From positions 1 through 16,036 of the forward strand of contig SPCL01000038.1 in the NCBI GenBank assembly GCA_004525335.1: DNA of 16,036 nt, given 5' to 3'. A program made the translations under genes and the position numbers. This document shows, one piece after another, positions 5,683 to 13,394 of this stretch. The stretch's first letter is position 1. Each line of letters opens with the position of its first letter. The notes below the pieces were generated by a model. That model made no database searches, was not told the origin of the DNA, and worked only from the letters and a program-made list of their open reading frames with translations. This DNA comes from Thermodesulfobacteriales bacterium (lineage in GTDB: Bacteria > Desulfobacterota_D > UBA1144 > Nemesobacterales > UBA2774).

Positions 5683-7098
5683 ATGACAGTAAGAACAAGA
5701 TTTGCACCGAGCCCAACAGGCTCTTTACACGTTGGCGGCGCTAGAACGGCAATATTCAATTGGCTTTTTGCCAGACATGCAGGCGGCCAATTTATACTGC
5801 GCATCGAAGACACAGACCGAACCAGATCTACCGAAGAATCAATTCAAGAAATTACTGATGCTATGGAGTGGCTTGGACTTGACTGGGACGAAGGCCCCTT
5901 TAGGCAATCTGACAGGCTGGACATATATCAGAAAATCGCCAATGAGCTTTTAGAGTCCGGGCATGCTTACAAATGTTACGTTACTTCAGAAGAGCTTGAA
6001 GAGAAAAGAAAAGAGGCTCAGAGCAAAGGAGATGTTCTAAGATATAAACGTGAATGGGCAAAATTAAACGAGGCTCCGGATGAACCCTACGTAATCCGTC
6101 TGCAAACTCCGGACGAAGGTACTATAGAAGTACAGGATTCATTAAGAGGTACCGTAACATTTGATGCAGTAGAGGTGGACGACTTTGTAATTCTAAAAAG
6201 AGACGGTTTCCCAACTTACAATTTCGCAGTTGTAGTGGATGATGCCACTATGAATATAACCCATGTTATCAGGGGGGATGACCACTTAATAAACACTCCC
6301 AGGCAAGTCTTAATATACAACGCTCTTTCATACGACATACCTAAAATGGCTCATGTGTCTATGATCTTAGGAGCGGATAATAAAAGACTCAGTAAACGCC
6401 ACGGGGCAACTTCCGTAGTAGCTTATAAAGATAAGGGGTATTTGCCTGAAGCGATTATTAATTTTCTTTCCCGTCTTGGCTGGTCTCACGGTGATCAGGA
6501 GATATTCACTAAAACAGAACTTATAGAGAAATTCACATTAGATAATGTAGGTAAATCCGCGGCAGTATTTAATGAAGAGAAAGTAGAGTGGCTTAATAGC
6601 TGGTATATAAAAAATGAGCCGCCGGAAAAAATTGCAGGGCTAGTTTTGCCTCTGCTAAAAGAAAAAGGGCTCGATGTAGAGTTAGATGAGAAACTTATTA
6701 AAATTGTAATAGAGCTGAGCCAGCGTGCAAAAACCTTAAACGATATTGCAGATATGATCGGTTACTTCTACGCTGAGGAAATAAAATATGATGAAAAAGC
6801 GGCCAATAAATTCTTGACCCCAGAGATACTGCCTATTCTCCAAGATATTACAGATAGACTTTCTCAACTTTCTGACTTTAACATGGATGAAATGCATAAA
6901 ATTTTTGATCAGGTAATGGAAGAAAGGGAGCTTAAGCTTGGAAAAATCGCCCAGCCGGTAAGAGTAGCCCTCACAGGTGGAACCGTAAGCCCTGGTATTT
7001 TTGAAGTTATGGATATTTTAGGAAAGGATGAAGTTATAAAAAGGCTTAATTCGGCTATATCCGTAATCCCTGATGAGGAGGTCTCCAACGAGACCTGA
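5683..7098 (+). CDS. gltX: Glutamyl-tRNA synthetase
   Basis: This enzyme attaches glutamate to tRNA-Glu (and to tRNA-Gln in organisms that use the amidotransferase route). It is a class I synthetase: PSPTGSLHVGGARTAIFNW carries the HIGH-type motif HVGG (16-19), and KRLSKR (234-239) is the KMSKR loop. The catalytic domain covers about residues 1-320 and the helical anticodon-binding domain about 330-465, ending with the typical ALTGGTVSPGIFEVM. The 471 aa is full length. The segment corresponding to the zinc-binding site of E. coli GltX has only one Cys, so this is the zinc-free type. The ATG at 5683 starts the conserved VRTRFAPSPTG block directly. There is no Shine-Dalgarno sequence. Confidence 0.97.
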   Translation: MTVRTRFAPSPTGSLHVGGARTAIFNWLFARHAGGQFILRIEDTDRTRSTEESIQEITDAMEWLGLDWDEGPFRQSDRLDIYQKIANELLESGHAYKCYVTSEELEEKRKEAQSKGDVLRYKREWAKLNEAPDEPYVIRLQTPDEGTIEVQDSLRGTVTFDAVEVDDFVILKRDGFPTYNFAVVVDDATMNITHVIRGDDHLINTPRQVLIYNALSYDIPKMAHVSMILGADNKRLSKRHGATSVVAYKDKGYLPEAIINFLSRLGWSHGDQEIFTKTELIEKFTLDNVGKSAAVFNEEKVEWLNSWYIKNEPPEKIAGLVLPLLKEKGLDVELDEKLIKIVIELSQRAKTLNDIADMIGYFYAEEIKYDEKAANKFLTPEILPILQDITDRLSQLSDFNMDEMHKIFDQVMEERELKLGKIAQPVRVALTGGTVSPGIFEVMDILGKDEVIKRLNSAISVIPDEEVSNET

Positions 7099-7110
7099 CA
7101 ATCTCATGTT
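7079..7110 (+). terminator. Hairpin across the gltX stop codon, possible weak terminator
   Basis: AGGTCTC (7079-7085) and GAGACCT (7090-7096) form a perfect 7-bp stem with a CAAC loop. The stem reaches into the TGA stop codon (7096-7098). A T-rich stretch (GTTTTAATAA) begins only about 12 nt later, so it is not a textbook terminator. It sits in the 23-nt gap between two convergent genes, where termination is expected. Confidence 0.35.
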
Positions 7111-7121
7111 TTAATAACAAA

Positions 7122-7988
7122 TTACGAGTAGTCAAAAAATCCTTTGCCTGTTTTCCGCCCTAACCATCCTGCGCGGACCATCTGACGAAGAAGTGGGGCC
7201 GCTCTGAATTTAGAATCCTGAAACTCTCTATAGAAAGTATCCATTACGTCTAGAGTAACGTCGAGACCAATCAAATCTACTAAAGCCAAAGGACCGATTG
7301 GCTGGTTAGTGCCAAGCTTCATTGCTTTATCAATATCCTCAGGTGTGCCGACTCCATCTTGATAAGCAAAAACCGCTTCATTTAGCATTGGTATAAGAAT
7401 CCTGTTCACTATAAAACCAGGGCTGTCTTTTGTCATGACCGGCTCTTTTCCAAGAGCTAGAGCGAAATCATATGCAAACTGCGCTGTTTCGTCTGATGTT
7501 GCCAGTGTCTTTATTATTTCTACCAGTTTCATTACGGGGGCGGGATTAAAGAAATGCATTCCCACAACTTTATCAGCCTTACTTGTGCTTACTGCAATCT
7601 CGATTATAGGGAGGGATGATGTATTAGTGGCAAGAACGACATCTTCCCGAGTTACATTATTCAATTTATTATAAATTTCCTTTTTAACCCCCATATCCTC
7701 AAAAACAGCTTCTATTACTAAATCTACGTCGCCTAAATCTTCAAATTTTGTTGTGGTTGTAATCCGGTTATGTACTAAGTCATTCTCTTCTTGGCTAATA
7801 GCTTCTTTTTTAAGAAGTCTGCCTAGACTCTTTTCTATAATTTGCATACCTCTATCAAGTGCTGCGTCAGAGACATCTACCAATAAAACCTCTCTATCAT
7901 TAGAAGCAACAACCTGTGCAATCCCTGAACCCATTGTTCCTGCACCGACTACCGCTACTTTCTTTATATCTTCAACCTTTTTAGACAT
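7122..7988 (-). CDS. 3-hydroxyacyl-CoA (3-hydroxybutyryl-CoA) dehydrogenase
   Basis: This enzyme interconverts (S)-3-hydroxyacyl-CoA and 3-ketoacyl-CoA with NAD(P), in beta-oxidation or butyrate-type metabolism. The N-terminal Rossmann domain has VAVVGAGTMGSGIAQ (11-25) and an acidic residue after the second strand (LLVDVS, Asp38), favouring NAD. Catalytic residues are His145 (GMHFFNP) and Glu157 (LVEII). Ser124 (TNTSS) and Asn195 (DSPGFIVNRIL) match active-site residues of the family. The C-terminal helical domain ends GRKTGKGFFDYS. The 288 aa is the stand-alone hbd/paaH size, without a hydratase fusion. The ATG at 7988 has AAGGAG 6 nt upstream. The gene is divergent from coaE, and no thiolase or crotonase is adjacent. 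Confidence 0.94.
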   Translation of the reverse strand: MSKKVEDIKKVAVVGAGTMGSGIAQVVASNDREVLLVDVSDAALDRGMQIIEKSLGRLLKKEAISQEENDLVHNRITTTTKFEDLGDVDLVIEAVFEDMGVKKEIYNKLNNVTREDVVLATNTSSLPIIEIAVSTSKADKVVGMHFFNPAPVMKLVEIIKTLATSDETAQFAYDFALALGKEPVMTKDSPGFIVNRILIPMLNEAVFAYQDGVGTPEDIDKAMKLGTNQPIGPLALVDLIGLDVTLDVMDTFYREFQDSKFRAAPLLRQMVRAGWLGRKTGKGFFDYS

Positions 7989-8027
7989 ATCATACTCCTT
8001 TTGTGAACCATGCTACAAAGCTGATCT

Positions 8028-8036
8028 AGTATACCA
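8028..8036 (-). promoter_or_regulatory. Extended -10 promoter of the 3-hydroxyacyl-CoA dehydrogenase gene
   Basis: On the reverse strand the sequence reads TGGTATACT, a TG-n-TATACT extended -10 with five of six -10 matches. No good -35 is seen at normal spacing, which extended -10 promoters can tolerate. Transcription would begin near 8021, leaving about 33 nt of leader with the AAGGAG ribosome-binding site. Confidence 0.45.
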
Positions 8037-8071
8037 AAATGTATGTTTATACTATATAAGAAAGATAATAT

Positions 8072-8100
8072 TTGAAACCCCTTGTTTCCCAAATTACACT
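8072..8100 (+). promoter_or_regulatory. Candidate coaE promoter giving a leaderless or near-leaderless mRNA
   Basis: TTGAAA (8072-8077) and TACACT (8095-8100) are spaced by exactly 17 nt. The -10 box ends only 6 nt before the coaE ATG (8107), so transcription would start at about the A of the ATG. No Shine-Dalgarno sequence exists upstream of coaE, which agrees with a leaderless transcript. Confidence 0.5.
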
Positions 8101-8106
8101 AACCTC

Positions 8107-8706
8107 ATGAAAGTAATAGGACTTACAGGGAATATCGCTTGTGGAAAGAGTCTTGTGGCATCGATGCTAGAGGAACTTGGGGCTAAAGTCATTGATGTCG
8201 ACGATATAGCCAAAAAGATTGTCGAACCCAGTGAACCGGCCTGGAAAGAAATAGTTGATACCTTTGGGCGGGATGTACTAAATCCGGATGATACTATAAA
8301 CAGAAAGGCTCTTGGGGACGTAATATTCAATGACGATCAAAAAAGAAATATATTAAATGATATAACCCACCCAAAAATCATGGCAAGTGCTAGAGAATCC
8401 GTTGAGAAATATAGAAAGGAAAATGTTGAAGTAGTTATAATTGAGGCCGCGCTCATTGTAGAGAAAGGTGGGCTTAAAGATTTAATAGAGAAACTAATTG
8501 TAGTAATTTCAGATGAGAACTCTCAAGTAGAAAGACTCGCCAATAGAAACGGGTTTTCAAGAGAGGAAGCTATTTCTAGAATAAATTCTCAAATGCCTGC
8601 AATAGAAAAGGCTCAGCATGCGGATTATATTATTGATAACTCCGGAACTCAAGAAGAGACTCAAAATCAGGTTAACGATCTCTGGGCTGAGCTGTTACAA
8701 CTTTAA
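8107..8706 (+). CDS. coaE: Dephospho-CoA kinase
   Basis: This kinase carries out the last step of coenzyme A synthesis, phosphorylating the 3'-hydroxyl of dephospho-CoA with ATP. It is a P-loop kinase: MKVIGLTGNIACGKSLVA has the Walker A GNIACGKS (8-15). It is followed by the family segment ELGAKVIDVDDIAKKIVEP and the acceptor region HPKIMASARE. The 199 aa is typical length. The open frame extends far upstream (to 7753), but that part lies over the opposite-strand dehydrogenase gene. The conserved N-terminus fixes the start at 8107. It has no Shine-Dalgarno sequence. It lies just upstream of the acyl-CoA carboxylase operon but is separated from it by 155 nt and a likely promoter. Confidence 0.95.
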   Translation: MKVIGLTGNIACGKSLVASMLEELGAKVIDVDDIAKKIVEPSEPAWKEIVDTFGRDVLNPDDTINRKALGDVIFNDDQKRNILNDITHPKIMASARESVEKYRKENVEVVIIEAALIVEKGGLKDLIEKLIVVISDENSQVERLANRNGFSREEAISRINSQMPAIEKAQHADYIIDNSGTQEETQNQVNDLWAELLQL

Positions 8707-8798
8707 AGAAACTTAAATCTCAACTAACTGCAGCAAGTCTAAAGAATCCATAAATTACTCACCCTCCTGATATTATTATCTAATTCATATCTTCAAAC

Positions 8799-8827
8799 TT
8801 GCCAATCAAAGTTTTTCAGAGTAGATT
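8799..8827 (+). promoter_or_regulatory. Candidate promoter of the acyl-CoA carboxylase operon
   Basis: TTGCCA (8799-8804, five of six) and TAGATT (8822-8827, four of six) are separated by 17 nt. Transcription would start near 8834, giving a leader of about 28 nt that contains AAAGGAG (8849-8855) 6 nt before the ATG. Confidence 0.4.
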
Positions 8828-8861
8828 TTTGGACGCTTAACGACCTTCAAAGGAGCAGAGA

Positions 8862-10406
8862 ATGAAGGAAAAAATAGAAATACTTGAACAAAAAGAAAAA
8901 GAAGCCGAATCAGGAGGCGGGGAATCCCGCATAAAGAAACAACATGGTAGCGGCAAACTTACAGCCAGAGAAAGAATAGACCTACTACTTGATAAAAACA
9001 CCTTCGTAGAGTTGGATAAATTCGTCGTACATAGATGCAATGACTTCGGCATGGGAGATAAAAAATTCCTTGGTGACGGCGTTGTAACTGGGTACGGGAA
9101 AGTTGAAGGGCGGCAAGTTTTTGTTTTCGCCCAGGACTTCACAGTGTTCGGTGGCTCACTTGGAATGGAGCATGGAAGAAAGATCTGCAAAATCATGGAT
9201 CTTGCCATGCAGGTTGGAGCACCGGTAATCGGGCTTAGCGATTCAGGCGGAGCAAGGATTCAGGAAGGTGTTGAAAGCCTTGCTGGATATGCTGAGATTT
9301 TTTCCAGAAATGTACTCGCATCAGGTGTTGTACCTCAAATTTCATCTATCATGGGCCCATGTGCAGGAGGAGCCGTTTACTCCCCCGCAATTACCGACTT
9401 CACTATAATGGTTAAAAACACAAGCTATATGTTCATAACCGGCCCTGACGTAATAAAAGCTGTAACACACGAAGAGGTCAACTCTGAGGATTTAGGCGGC
9501 GCAATGGTTCATAATTCAAGAAGCGGTGTCGCTCATTTTGCAGCTGAAGACGATAAAGAATCTATACTATTAATAAAAGAACTATTAAGCTTCCTACCTT
9601 CTAATAACATGGAAGACCCTCCGAGGGTTAAAACAGAAGATCCTTCAGATAGACGTGACATGGGACTCAGATCTATAGTTCCTGAAAACCCGAACAAACC
9701 CTACGACATGAAAGATGTTGTAACAGCTGTAGTTGACGAAGGTTACTTTTTTGAAATACAAGAACATTATGCGCAAAATATGATTATCGGGTTTGCCAGA
9801 TTGGCAGGCCGTGTCGTCGGCATAGTAGGGAACCAGCCAAACATGCTTGCGGGCTGTCTTGATATCGATGCATCTATTAAAGGCGCCAGGTTCGTAAGAT
9901 TTTGTGACTGCTTTAATATTCCAATTCTGACATTTGAAGATGTGCCTGGATTCCTGCCCGGAACCTCACAAGAGTGGGGAGGAATTATTAAGCACGGCGC
10001 TAAGCTGCTATACGCCTATTGCGAAGCTACCGTTCCTAGAGTCACCGTTATTACCAGAAAAGCCTATGGCGGCGCATATGATGTTATGAACTCCAGACAC
10101 ATAAGAGGTGATATGACGTTGGCTTATCCAACTGCAGAGATTGCGGTTATGGGCTCAGATGGTGCTGTAAATATTATTTCCAGAGGGCAAATTGCTCAAG
10201 CGGATGATCCGGAAGCCGAGAGGGCTAAGCTCATAGAAGAGTACAAAGAAAATTTTGCTAATCCTTATAAAGCGGCAGAGCTCGGTTTTGTTGATGAAGT
10301 TATCAAACCCGAAGATACAAGACCAAGGGTAATTGCAGCATTTGAAATGCTTGATGGGAAAAGACAAACTCTTCCTCCTAAAAAGCACGGAAACATTCCA
10401 CTTTAA
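8862..10406 (+). CDS. pccB: Acyl-CoA carboxylase carboxyltransferase (propionyl-CoA carboxylase beta type)
   Basis: This subunit transfers the carboxyl group from carboxybiotin to an acyl-CoA, most likely propionyl-CoA (giving methylmalonyl-CoA), possibly acetyl-CoA. The 514-aa protein has both crotonase-like halves of the MmdA/PccB family. The N-terminal half carries LTARERIDLLLDKNTFVELD, SDSGGARIQEG near 125 and MGPCAGGAVYSPA near 163. The C-terminal half carries PGFLPGTSQEWGGIIKHGAKLL and RKAYGGAYDVMNSRH near 400. The Asp in GGAYDVM is shared with propionyl-CoA carboxylases as I recall them; acetyl-preferring relatives often differ there. It is the first gene of a three-gene operon with the biotin carboxylase (18-nt gap) and carrier. 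The ribosome-binding site is strong (AAAGGAG). Confidence 0.93.
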   Translation: MKEKIEILEQKEKEAESGGGESRIKKQHGSGKLTARERIDLLLDKNTFVELDKFVVHRCNDFGMGDKKFLGDGVVTGYGKVEGRQVFVFAQDFTVFGGSLGMEHGRKICKIMDLAMQVGAPVIGLSDSGGARIQEGVESLAGYAEIFSRNVLASGVVPQISSIMGPCAGGAVYSPAITDFTIMVKNTSYMFITGPDVIKAVTHEEVNSEDLGGAMVHNSRSGVAHFAAEDDKESILLIKELLSFLPSNNMEDPPRVKTEDPSDRRDMGLRSIVPENPNKPYDMKDVVTAVVDEGYFFEIQEHYAQNMIIGFARLAGRVVGIVGNQPNMLAGCLDIDASIKGARFVRFCDCFNIPILTFEDVPGFLPGTSQEWGGIIKHGAKLLYAYCEATVPRVTVITRKAYGGAYDVMNSRHIRGDMTLAYPTAEIAVMGSDGAVNIISRGQIAQADDPEAERAKLIEEYKENFANPYKAAELGFVDEVIKPEDTRPRVIAAFEMLDGKRQTLPPKKHGNIPL

Positions 10407-10424
10407 CAATAAAGGAAATACTGA

Positions 10425-11918
10425 ATGTTTAATAAAATATTAATAGCAAATAGAGGGGAGATAGCGGTAAGAATCATCAGAGCCTGCAAGGAGTTAGGCG
10501 CTACTACCGTTGCAGTTTATTCAGATGCTGACCGACGTTCTCTTCATGTAACCCTTGCGGATGAGGCATATCACATCGGAGGCTCTGCTCCCTCTGAAAG
10601 TTATCTTGCCATAGACAAAATAATTGATGTTGCTAAGAAATCAGGCGCCCAAGCTATTCATCCCGGTTTTGGCTTCCTTTCAGAAAATGAAGAATTTGCC
10701 AAAAGATGTGAAAAAGAAAAGATAGTCTTTATTGGTCCTTCTGCCGAAGCCATTCGATTAATGGGCGATAAAATAACTGCCAGAAAAATTGCACAAAAAG
10801 AAAAAGTCCCTCTAGTTCCAGGATCAGACGGTGCTGTGACTGATGTTGAAGCATCAGTAATTGCTGAGAAAATCGGCTACCCTGTAATGATCAAAGCCTC
10901 TGCCGGTGGTGGTGGTAAGGGGATGAGGCTCGTAAGAGATAAAAACGATTTTGAAAGTGCACTAAGAATGGCTAGAAGTGAGGCCCGCTCTTCATTTGGA
11001 GATGATTCAGTATTTGTGGAGCAATTTGTTGAACAGCCAAGGCATGTTGAAATTCAAATAATGGCAGATAGACATGGAAACACACTTCATTTATTTGAGC
11101 GTGAGTGCTCAATACAAAGAAGACATCAAAAGGTAATTGAAGAAGCCCCTTCCTCAGCGATTAGTGAGAAAACTAGAAAGAAGATGGGCGAAGTTGCTGT
11201 AAGGATTGCAAAAGCAGTTAAATACAGCGGCGCTGGAACTGTAGAGTTTATTATGGACCAGAAAGAGAATTTCTATTTTCTGGAGATGAACACCCGTGTG
11301 CAGGTTGAGCATCCGGTAACAGAGATGATTACCGGTTTTGACATAGTAAAATGGATGGTGCGCATTGCTAATGGAGAGAAGCTGCCTTATAAGCAAAAAG
11401 ATTTGAGTATAAATGGTTGGGCTGTTGAATGCAGGGTATACGCTGAAGACCCGGAGACCAACTTTATGCCCTCACCCGGTCATCTAAAGTATGTTAAAGC
11501 CCCAAGTGGTCCCGGAATAAGAGATGACTCATCGATATACAGCGGATATGAAGTTACCTCTTATTATGACCCAATGTTATCAAAACTAGTAGTATGGGCT
11601 GAATCAAGAGAAGCCGCAATTGACAAAATGGCGTCTGCTCTGAGAGAATATATTGTTCTTGGTGTAAAAACAAACATAGGATTTCTTATACGCGTAATGA
11701 ATAATGAAGAATTCAGACAGGGAAAGTTAGATACTGGATTTATAGAACGACACCCTGAACTATTGATACCAGGAGAAGTTGATATTGAACCTGCTTTAAT
11801 CGCAGCAGCATTAGCTGTTGAAGATGGAGAAGAAACTATAGAGTCTGATAAAGGTTTTCAATCAAACTGGAAGCTCCTTGGAAGAAAAGCCGGCCTTTCC
11901 GGGGGTTCACTGATATGA
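10425..11918 (+). CDS. accC: Biotin carboxylase subunit of acyl-CoA carboxylase
   Basis: This subunit carboxylates biotin on the carrier protein using ATP and bicarbonate. It has the N-terminal domain (FNKILIANRGEIAVRIIRAC), the ATP-grasp glycine loop KASAGGGGKGMR near 155-166, and the metal and biotin site EMNTRVQVEHPVTEM near 287-301. The C-terminal biotin carboxylase domain follows. At 497 aa it exceeds E. coli AccC by about 50 residues. The extra tail (from about 455, ending FQSNWKLLGRKAGL) resembles the linker that leads into the BT domain of fused alpha subunits. The stop codon overlaps the start of the carrier gene as ATGA (11915-11918). It is therefore likely one half of a split propionyl-CoA carboxylase alpha subunit. 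AAGGAA lies 7 nt before the ATG. Confidence 0.93.
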   Translation: MFNKILIANRGEIAVRIIRACKELGATTVAVYSDADRRSLHVTLADEAYHIGGSAPSESYLAIDKIIDVAKKSGAQAIHPGFGFLSENEEFAKRCEKEKIVFIGPSAEAIRLMGDKITARKIAQKEKVPLVPGSDGAVTDVEASVIAEKIGYPVMIKASAGGGGKGMRLVRDKNDFESALRMARSEARSSFGDDSVFVEQFVEQPRHVEIQIMADRHGNTLHLFERECSIQRRHQKVIEEAPSSAISEKTRKKMGEVAVRIAKAVKYSGAGTVEFIMDQKENFYFLEMNTRVQVEHPVTEMITGFDIVKWMVRIANGEKLPYKQKDLSINGWAVECRVYAEDPETNFMPSPGHLKYVKAPSGPGIRDDSSIYSGYEVTSYYDPMLSKLVVWAESREAAIDKMASALREYIVLGVKTNIGFLIRVMNNEEFRQGKLDTGFIERHPELLIPGEVDIEPALIAAALAVEDGEETIESDKGFQSNWKLLGRKAGLSGGSLI

Positions 11919-12409
11919 CATATACATTTAAAATCAAAGACAAGGTTTTCTCAGTGGAGATTGAGAAAGAGAAGGATCAAACAGTAGTTAAGATTAACGA
12001 AAAGGATATACCGGTCGAATTTGAAAAAATTGATGACAATCTCTACTCCATAATACTAGATGGTAAATCACTTACAATCGGAGTTTTAAAAGACGGCAAA
12101 AATCTCCAGGTTTTCATGGATGGAGACTTATTTGAGATTCAGGCAATATCTGAAAGAGACCAAAGGAAATCTTCTCAGGTACTTTCTGGTGTACAGGAAA
12201 TAAAATCACCAATGCCTAGCCGTGTTGTTAAAATACTCAAAGAGGTAGGAGATGAAGTCGTTGCCGACGAAGGGGTTGTAGTTGTTGAAGCTATGAAAAT
12301 GGAAAGTGAGCTTAAATCTCCAATTGATGGAAGGGTAACGAATGTAGAGGTAAACGAAGGGGATGCTGTCGAAGCCGGAACTACCCTTTTAATTGTATCT
12401 TCTGAATAA
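11915..12409 (+). CDS. Biotin carboxyl carrier protein with BT-like N-terminal domain
   Basis: This is the biotin-carrying subunit of the operon's carboxylase. The last about 70 residues form a biotinyl domain with SPMPSRVVKI and the biotinylation motif EAMKMES, where Lys128 is the modified residue. The first about 80 residues are a beta-rich segment (KDKVFSVEIEKEKDQTVVKI, IILDGKSLTIGVLKDG) of the sort that joins the carboxylase core to the carboxyltransferase in propionyl-CoA carboxylase alpha chains (BT domain). It lacks the long Ala/Pro-rich hinge of E. coli AccB. The ATGA overlap with the biotin carboxylase gene indicates coupled translation and equal stoichiometry. No terminator is obvious in the 48 nt before the convergent rsmA. 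Confidence 0.9.
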   Translation: MTYTFKIKDKVFSVEIEKEKDQTVVKINEKDIPVEFEKIDDNLYSIILDGKSLTIGVLKDGKNLQVFMDGDLFEIQAISERDQRKSSQVLSGVQEIKSPMPSRVVKILKEVGDEVVADEGVVVVEAMKMESELKSPIDGRVTNVEVNEGDAVEAGTTLLIVSSE

Positions 12410-12457
12410 AATTAATCTTAATGTTTGTAGCAATTCCCAGAGAAACTCACACCCAGA

Positions 12458-13300
12458 CTAGAAATCTTTTTCAATTATAGAAACCTTATCAACTAGGGCT
12501 CCGAACTCCTCTATCGTAAGAGTTTCGGCTCTCCTTTTTTTATCTATCCCGGCTAGTTCCAAAGACTCTGCTGCGGACTCTTTAGACAAAATAGATTGGA
12601 GTGAATTTCCTATCATTTTTCTCCTTGAAGAAAACGCTGCTCTAACTACTTTTTCATAAAGTTTTTCATCCGATACTTTGGTTCGTGGCGTTTTAAGGGG
12701 GATCAATTTTAAGACTATTGAATCAACTTTGGGTTTGGGCCAAAATGATTCAGGTGATACACGAAATTCTGAAGTAATATCCATAAAAGTTTGCAGCAGA
12801 ACAGAGATGGATCCATACGTCTTCCCTCCGGGGCCTGCACTTATCCTCTCGCCAACCTCAAGCTGAAGCATTAATACCATGGTTGAGAAATATTGACGAG
12901 CCTCAAGGAGCTTAAACAAAAGTGGGGAAGATACACTGTAGGGAAGATTTGCAATTACTTTTAACTCATTTCCATTATAGAAACTGCTGTAATCTACTTT
13001 GAGTGCATCTTGATTAATCAGTTCTAGGTTCATTTGGTCATGAAAGAATTCGCTTAAATAATCTGCAAGTTTCCGATCCTTTTCAATAGCAACAACTCTT
13101 TTAGCTTTATCAGCCAAAGCAAAGGTTAACGCACCTAACCCAGGACCTATCTCTAGTACTTCATCCTCAGACGAAAGCTCTGATACATCAATAATCCGAT
13201 CAATTACTCTCAGATCTCTAATAAAATTCTGGCCAAGTTGTTTATTTGGATACGAATTTAAATTAGAGAAAAACTCTTTTGGATTAACTGTCTTTTTCAT
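12458..13300 (-). CDS. rsmA: 16S rRNA (adenine1518-N6/adenine1519-N6)-dimethyltransferase
   Basis: RsmA/KsgA dimethylates two adjacent adenines in the 3' hairpin of 16S rRNA, a late 30S maturation step. The 280-aa protein shows KQLGQNFIRD (20-29), SAM-binding motif I EIGPGLGALT (50-59), the acidic motif II residue in VAIEKD (70-75) and the catalytic motif IV NLPY (118-121). The C-terminal domain has FWPKPKVDSIVLKL, FSSRRKMIGNSL and ELAGIDKKRRAETLTIEEF, all typical. The ATG at 13300 gives the normal N-terminus; no Shine-Dalgarno sequence is visible. It is the last gene of the leftward run, separated from the GGDEF gene by 94 nt, and ends 48 nt from the convergent carboxylase operon. Confidence 0.96.
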   Translation of the reverse strand: MKKTVNPKEFFSNLNSYPNKQLGQNFIRDLRVIDRIIDVSELSSEDEVLEIGPGLGALTFALADKAKRVVAIEKDRKLADYLSEFFHDQMNLELINQDALKVDYSSFYNGNELKVIANLPYSVSSPLLFKLLEARQYFSTMVLMLQLEVGERISAGPGGKTYGSISVLLQTFMDITSEFRVSPESFWPKPKVDSIVLKLIPLKTPRTKVSDEKLYEKVVRAAFSSRRKMIGNSLQSILSKESAAESLELAGIDKKRRAETLTIEEFGALVDKVSIIEKDF

Positions 13301-13394
13301 AATATTTAACCGATACGATCAAATTGAAAGAATATCCTAGTCTAGGGAAGTTGGTGCAGATTAATGGCGCTATTTATGGTTTAACATAAAGAAC

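Noticed and set aside
7753..8106. Upstream extension of the coaE reading frame (open from 7753)
   Set aside because: It lies over the opposite-strand dehydrogenase gene. CoaE's conserved N-terminus begins at 8107 and family length fits 199 aa.
8837..9208. Reverse-strand open frame under the carboxyltransferase gene
   Set aside because: Low-complexity Ser/Pro/Leu-rich translation antisense to a conserved gene, without family features.
13336..13346. Short palindrome CCTAGTCTAGG upstream of rsmA
   Set aside because: Arms of five bases are expected by chance many times in this window, and no other signal accompanies it.
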